The notes beneath the pieces were generated by a model, which worked only from the letters and a program-made list of their open reading frames with translations, was not told the DNA's origin and searched no databases. The translations under genes were made by a program, and so were the position numbers. This document shows, in pieces, positions 35,162 to 43,175 of a stretch of 64,000 bases of DNA. Within the stretch, counting starts at the first letter, position 1; each line of letters opens with the position of its first letter. Source of the DNA: Candidatus Manganitrophaceae bacterium (lineage in GTDB: Bacteria > Nitrospirota > Nitrospiria > SBBL01 > Manganitrophaceae); NCBI GenBank assembly GCA_016200325.1, contig JACQEZ010000016.1:62001-126000 (forward strand). The letters run 5' to 3'.

Positions 35162-35223
35162 AAAAGATCTTTTATCTCCTCTCATTGGATCGATTTGAAG
35201 GCGCAAGGCACCTTTTGATTCTC

Positions 35224-36069
35224 TTAAAGCTTTTTTAAATAGTCGATAACCCCTTGAATAATCCAATCGGGCGTGGAAGCCCCCGCCGTCACCCCGGTCC
35301 GCGCAACCCCGGTAAACCAACCCGGCTCCAGTTCCTGAGCCGTCTCAACATGGTAAACCCGAACCCCCTTCTCCCGGCAGATGTCGGCGAGATGGGTCGT
35401 ATTGGCGGAGTTCTTTCCTCCGACCACCACCATGACGTCCACCTTCTCGGCAAGGACCTGTGCTTCGGTCTGGCGATCCTCGGTGGCGTAACAGATGGTG
35501 TTGAAGATTTTTACCTCCTCGCAGATTTGGAGGGATTTTACTACAATCTCAGAAAATTTTCCATAAGTTTGCGTCGTTTGAGAAATGATGCCAAGCCGCT
35601 TCTTGGTAAACCGGTTGAGCATCTGCTTAATCTCTTCAAAATCCTCGGTCACCAAGATCTCTCCGCCGGCATGCCCGAGGACGCTTTGGGTTTCGGGATG
35701 GTTCCGATCGCCGACCATCACCACCTGGTATCCCTCTTCCACCAGCTGGTTGGCGTAGCGTTGGGCATTGGTGACAAAGGGACAGGTCGCATCGATGACC
35801 TCCAGCCCACGCGCCTCCGCCTCTTTGACGACCTGGGGGGAGGACACGCCGTGGGAACGAAGGATGACGACTCCATTCTCGACCTGATCGAGCCGCTCGA
35901 CCTTCTCCACCCCTTTCTCCGCCAGCCGCTCCACCACCTGAGGGTTGTGGATCAACGGACCGAGGCTATGAACCTCTCCCTGGTATTTCTCGGCGGCGTC
36001 GAACGCCATCTTGACCGCCCGCTTCACCCCAAAACAGAAACCTGCATTCTCAGCGATATAAATTTCCAT
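35224..36069 (-). CDS. ispH: 4-hydroxy-3-methylbut-2-enyl diphosphate reductase
   Basis: Protein of 281 aa. It makes IPP and DMAPP in the last step of the MEP isoprenoid pathway, using a [4Fe-4S] cluster. The three ligands are Cys12 (AGFCFGV), Cys96 (DATCPFV) and Cys193 (NTICYAT). Substrate-binding motifs LGPLIHNPQVV and RSHGVS are present, and GASTPDWII marks the end. The gene lies 9 bases after plsC and 62 bases before rpsA, in a single-strand housekeeping run. Confidence 0.97.
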   Translation of the reverse strand: MEIYIAENAGFCFGVKRAVKMAFDAAEKYQGEVHSLGPLIHNPQVVERLAEKGVEKVERLDQVENGVVILRSHGVSSPQVVKEAEARGLEVIDATCPFVTNAQRYANQLVEEGYQVVMVGDRNHPETQSVLGHAGGEILVTEDFEEIKQMLNRFTKKRLGIISQTTQTYGKFSEIVVKSLQICEEVKIFNTICYATEDRQTEAQVLAEKVDVMVVVGGKNSANTTHLADICREKGVRVYHVETAQELEPGWFTGVARTGVTAGASTPDWIIQGVIDYLKKL

Positions 36070-36078
36070 CCACTCTCC

Positions 36079-36771
36079 TCAACAATTCCTCTCCGACAAC
36101 TCTTTCTCCAGGGCGGCGATTTGGGTCATGATTTCCTGTGAAATTGTAGCATAAAGCTTTTTTGGATTCATACCTTCTTTTTCGGCCGCCTGAAACAACT
36201 CGATCTCGGCCTTAAAATCGATCGGCTTTCCGAAAACGACCGTCACCGGCTTAAATGGGCGAACCGGGTCGGTCCCCCGGATGAACGCCGGGACCACCTT
36301 CGCCCCCGACTGGGCGACGATCATTCCGATTCCCGGCTTCGGCGGCTGGAGCCGTCCATCCTTGCTTCGGGTTCCCTCCGGGTACATCGCAAGAAGATGT
36401 CCCGCCCTCAGCCGGCCGACCGCTTCGGCCAGCGCCTGCCGGTCGATGGTCCCACGCCGGACCGGAAACCCGCCGAACATCCTAAAGAGCGCGCCGACGA
36501 GCCGGTTTTGAAAGAGCTCGGCCTTGGCAATGTTGTCGGCCCGGCGGAAGAGGGCGCAGCCGAGGAGCGGGATGTCAAAGTAGCTGTTGTGATTGGCCGC
36601 CACAATGACCCCCCCTTCGCGCGGGATCTCCGAAACACCGATGACCTGCAGCCTGAAAAAGAGCCTCGCCAGCATCCAGACCACGATATGGGCGATTCGA
36701 TAGAAGACCCCCGCCCAAAAACCGGGTTCTCTCTCCAGATCCGCTGATACCATCGCACGCGTCGATTCCAT
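36079..36771 (-). CDS. plsC: 1-acylglycerol-3-phosphate acyltransferase family protein
   Basis: Protein of 230 aa. It acylates lysophosphatidic acid in phospholipid synthesis. A hydrophobic helix (YRIAHIVVWMLARLFFRLQV) anchors it; catalytic NHNSYFD (His61, Asp66) and substrate-binding YPEGTRS motifs are present, with FPVRRGTIDR between. Two nearby start codons are possible (36771 and 36753), neither with a strong ribosome site. The frame runs upstream into cmk but that part is noise. It lies between cmk (47-base gap) and ispH, an arrangement seen in many bacteria. Confidence 0.92.
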   Translation of the reverse strand: MESTRAMVSADLEREPGFWAGVFYRIAHIVVWMLARLFFRLQVIGVSEIPREGGVIVAANHNSYFDIPLLGCALFRRADNIAKAELFQNRLVGALFRMFGGFPVRRGTIDRQALAEAVGRLRAGHLLAMYPEGTRSKDGRLQPPKPGIGMIVAQSGAKVVPAFIRGTDPVRPFKPVTVVFGKPIDFKAEIELFQAAEKEGMNPKKLYATISQEIMTQIAALEKELSERNC

Positions 36772-36818
36772 TTGCCCATCGCTGGCCCGATCGTCATCCC
36801 ACCGATCGGATCCGCTGC

Positions 36819-37532
36819 TTAATTCGACCGCTCTCGCCGCTCGGCCCCCTGCGCGCGATCGGTCTGGAGCCGCATCTCGATTGCACGGAGCATTTCGCCG
36901 ATCACCGCATCGAGGTCCAACGGGGTGGAGTCGATCACGATGGCATCTTCGCTTTTTCGGAGCGGAGCGATGTTCCGTCGGCTGTCTTTCAAATCGCGCT
37001 CTTCGATCTCCCGAGTCGTTTTCTCCAGATCGGACGGAATCCCTTTTTGCTCCAGCTCCTTGTGCCGCCGCAGCCCGCGGATCGGCGTCGTGGCGTCGAG
37101 ATAGAATTTGACGTCGGCGTTCGGGAAGACGACCGTGCCGATATCGCGCCCCTCCATCACCACCCCGCCGCCGGCGCCGATCGACCGCTGAATCGACAGG
37201 AGCTTCTTTCGTACCCCGGTGTAGGTTGAAATAATCGAAGAGATCCGGGTCACCTCCGGCTGCCGCAGGTGCGGGGTCGCTTCGACCTCGTCGACCCAAA
37301 CCTTCGTCTGCTCTCCCTCTTGCCGAAGCACGATCGTGACCGGCTGGCAAGTCGCCTCGACGTCGCGCTCGATTTCAGGATTGACCTTTTGCTGGAGCAC
37401 CTTCCACGAAAGCGCCCGGTAGAGCGCCCCCGAGTCGAGATAAAGATAGCCGAGGCGCCGGGCCAATCCCTTCGCCGCGGTGCTCTTTCCGGCCGCCGCC
37501 GGACCGTCGATCGCGATGATCAGTCTTTTCAT
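36819..37532 (-). CDS. cmk: Cytidylate kinase
   Basis: Protein of 237 aa. It phosphorylates CMP and dCMP. The P-loop is GPAAAGKST (10-18); LYLDSGALYRALSW binds the nucleobase side; GRDIGTVVFPNADVKFYLDA and RDLKDSRRNIAPLRKSEDA are the NMP-binding and lid regions typical of Cmk. The tail after residue 225 is Arg-rich. It starts 25 bases after aroA, as in many bacteria where aroA, cmk and rpsA form one transcript. Confidence 0.96.
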   Translation of the reverse strand: MKRLIIAIDGPAAAGKSTAAKGLARRLGYLYLDSGALYRALSWKVLQQKVNPEIERDVEATCQPVTIVLRQEGEQTKVWVDEVEATPHLRQPEVTRISSIISTYTGVRKKLLSIQRSIGAGGGVVMEGRDIGTVVFPNADVKFYLDATTPIRGLRRHKELEQKGIPSDLEKTTREIEERDLKDSRRNIAPLRKSEDAIVIDSTPLDLDAVIGEMLRAIEMRLQTDRAQGAERRERSN

Positions 37533-37557
37533 CCCCTCTCTCTCATCCTACGTTTCA

Positions 37558-38850
37558 CTACGCGGTCAGCTTCGATAACAATCCGAGGAACCCCGGGAAA
37601 GAGGTGTTGATGCAGGCGACATCGTCGATCTCATTTCCCCCCTCCGCCATCAGGCCTGCGACCGTCATCGCCATCGCGATCCGATGGTCGCCGTGCGTCT
37701 CGCAGAAGGTCCCCTTCCACTGTCGGCTCCCCTCAATCCGCATCCCGTCGGGAAACTCCTCCACCGTGATCCCCATCCCCCGAAGCCCTTTGGCCATCGC
37801 GGCAATCCGGTCGCTCTCTTTCACCCGCAGCTCCTCCGCATCCCGCACCACGGTCTCCCCCTCCGCCGCCGCGGCGGCGATGCAGAGGATCGGAAATTCA
37901 TCAATCGTCCGGGGGATCAGCTCCCCTCGGATGACCGTTCCGCGCAACGCACCGGCCCGGACGGTGAGGTCGGCGACCGGCTCATCCCCCATCGGCGGGC
38001 GCGGGGTGATCGTGATCTCGGCCCCCATCGCCTTCAACACATCAAGAATGCCGGTGCGTGTCGGATTGACACCGACCTTTTGAATCGTGATCTCGGAGCC
38101 GTCGACGATCGCTCCCGCGACCAGGAAAAACGCCGCCGAGGAGAGATCGCCCGGCACCTCGATCCGCTTGCCGGAATAAGGGGCGCCGCCGACAATCGAC
38201 AACCGCCCCTCCCGCTCCTCGAACCGGGCGCCGAGAGAGCGGAGCATCCGCTCGGTGTGGTCGCGCGACCGGCTCGGCTCCGAAACGGTCGTCACCCCCG
38301 CGGCCGTGAGCCCGGCCAGGAGAATCGCCGATTTCACCTGGGCGCTTGCGATCGAGAGGCGGGTCTCGATGCCGGTCAGCTTCTTTCCCGAGATCGCCAG
38401 CGGGGCGAGGGTTCCCCCAGAGCGCCCGAAAATCTCCGCGCCCATCGTCCGAAGGGGATCGATCACCCGCCGCATCGGCCGCTTTCGAAGCGAGGCGTCT
38501 CCGGTGAGGACCGAGAAGAACGGCCGGCCGGCCAGGAGGCCGGTCAGCAGCCGAAGGGTCGTGCCGGAGTTTCCGCAGTCGATCACACCGGTCGGCTCGG
38601 TCAATCCCCAGAGCCCTTTCCCCTCGACCTGAAGCGAGGGAACGCCGTCGACCGTCTCGACGGTGATCGAAACACCCATCCCCTGAAAGGCGGCGATCGT
38701 CCGCTCGCAATCCTCGGAGGGCAGATAGCCGACCACCTTGCTCGGCCCCTCCGCCAGCGCGGCGAAGATCACCCCTCGGTGGGTAATCGATTTATCCCCG
38801 GGTACCGCAATCGTCCCGCGGAGGGGCGCTTTTTTCAACACCGTTCTCAT
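37558..38850 (-). CDS. aroA: 3-phosphoshikimate 1-carboxyvinyltransferase (EPSP synthase)
   Basis: Protein of 430 aa. It joins phosphoenolpyruvate and shikimate-3-phosphate on the way to chorismate. VPGDKSITHRGVIFAALAEG, DCGNSGTTLRLLTGLLAG, ASAQVKSAILLAGL, the late RVKESDRIAAMAKGLR, and CETHGDHRIAMAM are all present, so the active site appears complete. It is 117 bases downstream of tyrA, in the aromatic amino acid operon. Confidence 0.97.
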   Translation of the reverse strand: MRTVLKKAPLRGTIAVPGDKSITHRGVIFAALAEGPSKVVGYLPSEDCERTIAAFQGMGVSITVETVDGVPSLQVEGKGLWGLTEPTGVIDCGNSGTTLRLLTGLLAGRPFFSVLTGDASLRKRPMRRVIDPLRTMGAEIFGRSGGTLAPLAISGKKLTGIETRLSIASAQVKSAILLAGLTAAGVTTVSEPSRSRDHTERMLRSLGARFEEREGRLSIVGGAPYSGKRIEVPGDLSSAAFFLVAGAIVDGSEITIQKVGVNPTRTGILDVLKAMGAEITITPRPPMGDEPVADLTVRAGALRGTVIRGELIPRTIDEFPILCIAAAAAEGETVVRDAEELRVKESDRIAAMAKGLRGMGITVEEFPDGMRIEGSRQWKGTFCETHGDHRIAMAMTVAGLMAEGGNEIDDVACINTSFPGFLGLLSKLTA

Positions 38851-38967
38851 TTTCCGATCCGATCCGATACGTCGCGGCGACCCGGCGGGTCGCCTTTTCT
38901 TGATTATTTCATCCTGGCCGGTGAGGAGGGCCGATCTGGGCGAGGCCCGCCTCGTCCCTGAGGGGGT

Positions 38968-39834
38968 CTATTGTATCGCTTTCTGTCGAATGGCCTTCGC
39001 CCGCTCAAAGATTTCGATCAGCCCCGGACCATCTTCTTCCAGAATCCGCTTTTTGATCTTCTCGATCGTCTCTTGATAGAGATCGACCATCTCCACCACC
39101 GCATCGCGGTTGAGGAGGAAGATGTCGCGCCACATCTCGGCGGAGCTTCCGGCGATCCGAGTGAAATCGCGCAATCCCCCGGCGGAGTACTCGACCGGGT
39201 TGCGCTTCGCGATCTTCGGATGAGCCAACGTCTCCATCAATGCGTAAGCGACGAGGTGCGGCAGATGGCTGACCGCCGCCAAGATCTGATCATGCTCCAT
39301 CGGTCCCAGCTCGGAGACCCGCGCCCCGGCCTTCTCCCAGAGAGAGGCGACCTTCTTGAGCGCCTTCCGATCGGTGGCGGGGGTCGGTGTCAAGATGCAT
39401 CGGCTCCCCTGGAAGAGGTCGGCCGTCGCCGCCTCCACCCCTGACTTCTCCCGCCCGGCGATCGGATGTCCCCCGACAAAGAAGGCATGCTTGGGAAGAA
39501 GCGCCTCCATCCGGCCGACCCAGGCCCCCTTCACGCTTCCGACATCAGTGACGATCGCCCCCGGCTTGAGATGCGGTGCGATGGCCTTGCAGATCCGCTC
39601 AAAGGTGCCGACCGGCGTTGCGAGGACGATGAGGTCGGCCTCTTCGACCGCCTTCGGAAGGGTGAGGACATAGCGGTCGATCACCCCCATCGCCGCCGCT
39701 TTTTGAAGCCCCCCGCGCTTTCTTCCATAGCCGACGACGGTCTCGACCAGCTGTTTTCGCTTTGAGATCAGGGCCAGCGACCCCCCGATGAGGCCGACGC
39801 CGATGATCGTCATCTGTTTAAATAACACCGACAT
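38968..39834 (-). CDS. tyrA: Prephenate dehydrogenase
   Basis: Protein of 288 aa. It oxidises prephenate (or arogenate) to the tyrosine precursor. The NAD-binding loop is GVGLIGGSLA (13-22). The catalytic His lies in FVGGHPIAGREKSG, and the conserved AAVSHLPHLVAYAL and SAGGLRDFTRIAGS motifs follow. There is no chorismate mutase or ACT domain attached, so it is the stand-alone form. It lies 20 bases after aroF. Confidence 0.95.
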   Translation of the reverse strand: MSVLFKQMTIIGVGLIGGSLALISKRKQLVETVVGYGRKRGGLQKAAAMGVIDRYVLTLPKAVEEADLIVLATPVGTFERICKAIAPHLKPGAIVTDVGSVKGAWVGRMEALLPKHAFFVGGHPIAGREKSGVEAATADLFQGSRCILTPTPATDRKALKKVASLWEKAGARVSELGPMEHDQILAAVSHLPHLVAYALMETLAHPKIAKRNPVEYSAGGLRDFTRIAGSSAEMWRDIFLLNRDAVVEMVDLYQETIEKIKKRILEEDGPGLIEIFERAKAIRQKAIQ

Positions 39835-39854
39835 ACCCGAAGAGCCTCACTCGT

Positions 39855-40868
39855 CTATAATTCTCGATCGACCGCCGCCGCGATCTTCCGCAGCTGAGCC
39901 ATCAATATTTTAAATTCTTTCGGCAACATCGCCTGCTCGCCGTCGCAGTAGGCCTCCTCGGGATTGGAGTGGACCTCGATGATCAGGCCGTCGGCCCCCG
40001 CCGCCACCGCCGCCTTCGACATCGGCGGAACGAGGCTGGTCTTCCCGACCGCGTGGCTTGGATCGATGATGATCGGAAGATGCGACAGCTCCCGGATGAC
40101 CGGCACCGCGGACAGATCGAGCGTGTTCCGCGTCGCCGTCTCAAAGGTCCGAATCCCCCGCTCGCAGAGGATCACGTTCGGATTCCCGGCGGCCATGATA
40201 TATTCCGCCGAGAGGAGAAACTCTTTGATCGTCGCGGAGAGCCCCCGCTTGAGCATGACCGGCTTATTGTAGGAGCCGACCTCCGCCAACAGCCGAAAGT
40301 TCTGCATGTTCCGCGCGCCGATCTGGAGGATGTCGGCATGCTTGAGCATCATCGGCATGTCGCGCGGGTCCATGATCTCGGTGATGATGAGCAGGCCGGT
40401 CTTCTTCTTCGCCTCGGTCAGATATTCAAGCCCCTCCTCCCCCAATCCCTGAAAGGCATAGGGAGAGGTCCGCGGCTTAAAAGCCCCGCCGCGTAAAATC
40501 ACCGCCCCCGCCTCCTTCACCTCCTGGGCGATCGAGGAGAGGAGATCCTGTTTTTCAACCGAGCAGGGGCCGGCCATCATCACCAGCTTCTTTCCGCCGA
40601 TTTTAATCCCTTGGACATCGATGACCGTATTTTCCTTTTTAAACTCGCGGCTGACCAGTTTGTAAGGGGCGAGGATCGGCAACACCCTCTCGACGCCGGG
40701 AAAGGCGAGCAGCGGTTGGCTCTGAAGCTTTCGCTCGTCGCCGATGACGCCGATGATCGTCCGCTCTTCTCCCTTATTGAGGTGCGATTTCAACCCTGCC
40801 TCTTTGATCTTGGCGACGATATGGTCGATCTCCCGCTCGGTGGCAGCCGGTTTTAACACGATAATCAT
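39855..40868 (-). CDS. aroF: 3-deoxy-7-phosphoheptulonate synthase, type I-beta
   Basis: Protein of 337 aa. It starts aromatic synthesis by joining PEP and erythrose 4-phosphate. Residues 1-70 form the ferredoxin-like regulatory domain ([20 protein letters not shown]) that mediates feedback control in this type. The TIM-barrel core has [40 protein letters not shown] and IDPSHAVG. It overlaps the hisC stop by 4 bases (translational coupling). Confidence 0.96.
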   Translation of the reverse strand: MIIVLKPAATEREIDHIVAKIKEAGLKSHLNKGEERTIIGVIGDERKLQSQPLLAFPGVERVLPILAPYKLVSREFKKENTVIDVQGIKIGGKKLVMMAGPCSVEKQDLLSSIAQEVKEAGAVILRGGAFKPRTSPYAFQGLGEEGLEYLTEAKKKTGLLIITEIMDPRDMPMMLKHADILQIGARNMQNFRLLAEVGSYNKPVMLKRGLSATIKEFLLSAEYIMAAGNPNVILCERGIRTFETATRNTLDLSAVPVIRELSHLPIIIDPSHAVGKTSLVPPMSKAAVAAGADGLIIEVHSNPEEAYCDGEQAMLPKEFKILMAQLRKIAAAVDREL

Positions 40869-41959
40869 TTTTGCTCCTTTAACACTTCTCTCAGCGATTT
40901 AATGAATCGCCGATTTTCCCCCGGCAGACCGATCGTGATCCGAAGATGGCTTCCGGCCAGATGGCGGATGATCACCCCCTTGTGCAGCAGGGCGGTATAG
41001 ACCCGCTTTCCGATCGAAGGGTCATCTCCGCCGAGGTCGAAATAGATGAAGTTCGTCTCGGAGGGAAGAGAAGAAATCCCCATCGCCCCGAACGCTTGCA
41101 AGAGATACTCTTTTCCCTCCCGATTGATCCGGAGCGATTTGGAGAGGTGCGCCTCATCGGTGAGGGCCGCCAGCGCCCCCTGTTGCGCCGGCAGATTCGT
41201 ATTAAACGGCTGGCGGACCCGGTTCATGTAATCGATCACCTCTGAGGGGCCGACGCCGTAGCCGATCCGAAGCCCTGCCAGGCCATAGACCTTCGAAAAG
41301 GTCCGGAGGAAAAGGGCCGACGCCCCCGCCCGCAGCAGATCGATCGTCTGGGGGAACTCGGGATCGGTCGCATACTCGGCATACGCCTCGTCGAAGACGA
41401 CCAAGATTCGCTTCGGCACCCGCAATAAAAATCGGGCGACCTCTCTTTTGCGGACGATCGTCCCGGTCGGATTGTTCGGGTTGCAGATAAAAATCAGCTT
41501 GGTCTTCGGCGTGATCGCCCGCGCCATCTCCGGAAGGTCATGCCGTCCTTCTTTCAGCGGAACCTGGACCGGCTTGCCATGCCCCGAGGTCACCACCAGT
41601 CGGTAGAGGGAGAAGCTCGGATCGGCCATGATCGCCTCATCCCCCGGCAGAATAAAGGTCCGGATGAGCAGCTCGATAATTTCGTTCGATCCGTTTCCGA
41701 TGATCACCTGACCCGGATCGACCTTCCACTTCCGGGCCAGCGCCTCCCGCAGATAATGGCCGGCGCCGTCGGGGTAGCGCTGGACGCTCTCCAGCCCCTT
41801 CTTGATCGCCGACACCGCTTTGGATGACGGCCCAAGCGGGTTCTCATTGGAGGCGAGCTTAATCGATCCGCTGATCCCGAGCTCCCGCTCCAACTCCTCC
41901 ATCGGCTTGCCGGGAGGATACGGGGTGATCCCCGCGATATCGGGACTGACTTTGATCAT
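40865..41959 (-). CDS. hisC: Histidinol-phosphate/aromatic aminotransferase
   Basis: Protein of 364 aa, a fold type I PLP enzyme. [11 protein letters not shown] (35-45) binds substrate, CNPNNPTGT and [10 protein letters not shown] are cofactor-binding, and the PLP lysine is Lys223 in [17 protein letters not shown]. In HisC proteins this scaffold makes histidinol phosphate, but here the gene lies between pheA and aroF, so an aromatic aminotransferase role (phenylpyruvate or prephenate) is at least as likely. Stop overlaps the aroF start. Confidence 0.94.
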   Translation of the reverse strand: MIKVSPDIAGITPYPPGKPMEELERELGISGSIKLASNENPLGPSSKAVSAIKKGLESVQRYPDGAGHYLREALARKWKVDPGQVIIGNGSNEIIELLIRTFILPGDEAIMADPSFSLYRLVVTSGHGKPVQVPLKEGRHDLPEMARAITPKTKLIFICNPNNPTGTIVRKREVARFLLRVPKRILVVFDEAYAEYATDPEFPQTIDLLRAGASALFLRTFSKVYGLAGLRIGYGVGPSEVIDYMNRVRQPFNTNLPAQQGALAALTDEAHLSKSLRINREGKEYLLQAFGAMGISSLPSETNFIYFDLGGDDPSIGKRVYTALLHKGVIIRHLAGSHLRITIGLPGENRRFIKSLREVLKEQK

Positions 41960-41983
41960 GAATGCCCTTTGCTTGGCTCTGAT

Positions 41984-43072
41984 TTAGCGCTTGGCCTCTT
42001 CCGCCACCGGATAAGAGCCGAGAACTTTGAGAAAGACCGCCTCGCCTTTCAGCCGATCGACTGCGGTCCGGATCTTTTCATCTTCGATGTGGCCGGCCAT
42101 GTCGATGTAAAAAATATATTCCCACGCCTTCTTCTTCGACGGCCGCGACTCGATCTTGGTGAGATTGATCTGCTGGTCGGCAAAGGGGCGGAGCATGTCA
42201 TAGAGGGCGCCGACCCGGTCTTTGGTGGAAAACATGATCGAGGTCTTATCCCGACCGCTCGGCGGCGCCGGCTTCTGCGAGACGACCAGAAAGCGGGTGA
42301 AGTTGTTGATGTTGTCTTCGATCCGCCGCTTGATAATCGTCAACCCATAGAGCTGGGCCGCCAGCTCGGAGGCGATCGCCCCCGCCGTCGGATCTTCCTG
42401 CGCCAGCTCGGCGGCCCGCGCGGTGCTGGAGACCTCCGTCACCTGAATCCGGGGAAGATGGGTCTCCAAAAAATGCTTGCACTGCGCGATCGCGTGCGAA
42501 TGGGAATAAATTCGGCGGAGCTCTTCCGTCTTGCCGGTCTTCGACATCAGATGATGCGACACCTCCTGCAAGATCTCGCCGAAGATCTTCAGCGGTGAGT
42601 CGACGAAGAGATCAAGCGTATGATTGACCACCCCTTCGGTTGAGTTCTCAATCGGCACCACCCCGAAATCGGCTCGTCCCCGCTCGACTTCATCGAAGAC
42701 CTCCTTGATGCTGTTGACCGGAAGGTCGGCCGCCGAGAAGCCGAACCGATGCATCGTGGCGAGGTGGGTGAAGGTCGCCCGCGGTCCCAAGTAAGCGACC
42801 TTCATCGGCCCTTCGAGGGAGAGCGACGCCGAGATAATCTCGCGAAAGACACTTTTCAACGCTTCGTTCGGAAACGGTCCGGGGTTGAGCTGAGTCAGCC
42901 GATCATAGATCGCTTGCTCGCGGGAAGGGGCGTAAAAATCGGCCTGCTGATTTTTTTTAATCTTTCCGACTTCCTGAACGATGCGGGCCCGATCGTTTAA
43001 GAGCGCAAGAATCCGCTCATCGATTTCGTCGATCTTTCGACGAAGCGGGGCCAGGGGATCTGTCTGGGACAA
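41984..43072 (-). CDS. pheA: Bifunctional chorismate mutase / prephenate dehydratase
   Basis: Protein of 362 aa. Residues 1-85 are an AroQ-type chorismate mutase helix set (LRRKIDEIDERILALLNDRA, FYAPSREQAIYDRL). Residues about 92-270 form the prephenate dehydratase (LGPRATFTHLA, VVPIENSTEG, DNINNFTRFLVV). An ACT domain (from about 280, TSIMFSTKDRVGALYDMLRP, KIESRPSKKKAWEYIFYID) senses phenylalanine. It opens the aromatic operon and has its own strong promoter. Confidence 0.97.
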   Translation of the reverse strand: MSQTDPLAPLRRKIDEIDERILALLNDRARIVQEVGKIKKNQQADFYAPSREQAIYDRLTQLNPGPFPNEALKSVFREIISASLSLEGPMKVAYLGPRATFTHLATMHRFGFSAADLPVNSIKEVFDEVERGRADFGVVPIENSTEGVVNHTLDLFVDSPLKIFGEILQEVSHHLMSKTGKTEELRRIYSHSHAIAQCKHFLETHLPRIQVTEVSSTARAAELAQEDPTAGAIASELAAQLYGLTIIKRRIEDNINNFTRFLVVSQKPAPPSGRDKTSIMFSTKDRVGALYDMLRPFADQQINLTKIESRPSKKKAWEYIFYIDMAGHIEDEKIRTAVDRLKGEAVFLKVLGSYPVAEEAKR

Positions 43073-43102
43073 ACGCGGCGTCCTCCATTGAGAAATTTTA
43101 GG

Positions 43103-43131
43103 AGTATAGCCTATTTAAGTCGTTTTTTCAA
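43103..43131 (-). promoter_or_regulatory. Sigma70-like promoter of the pheA operon
   Basis: Minus strand TTGAAA (43131-43126), 17-base spacer, TATACT (43108-43103), start point near 43096. It probably drives pheA-hisC-aroF-tyrA-aroA and perhaps the following genes. Confidence 0.75.
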
Positions 43132-43175
43132 GCGCTTTGTGGGATTTAGAACCGGAGTAAAAACGGTCGGACACA

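Noticed and set aside
36772-37350. N-terminal extension of plsC into cmk
   Set aside because: Composition is Arg/Asp-rich noise in the shadow of cmk; plsC motifs begin after 36771.
37684-38961. 425-codon plus-strand frame
   Set aside because: Antisense of aroA.
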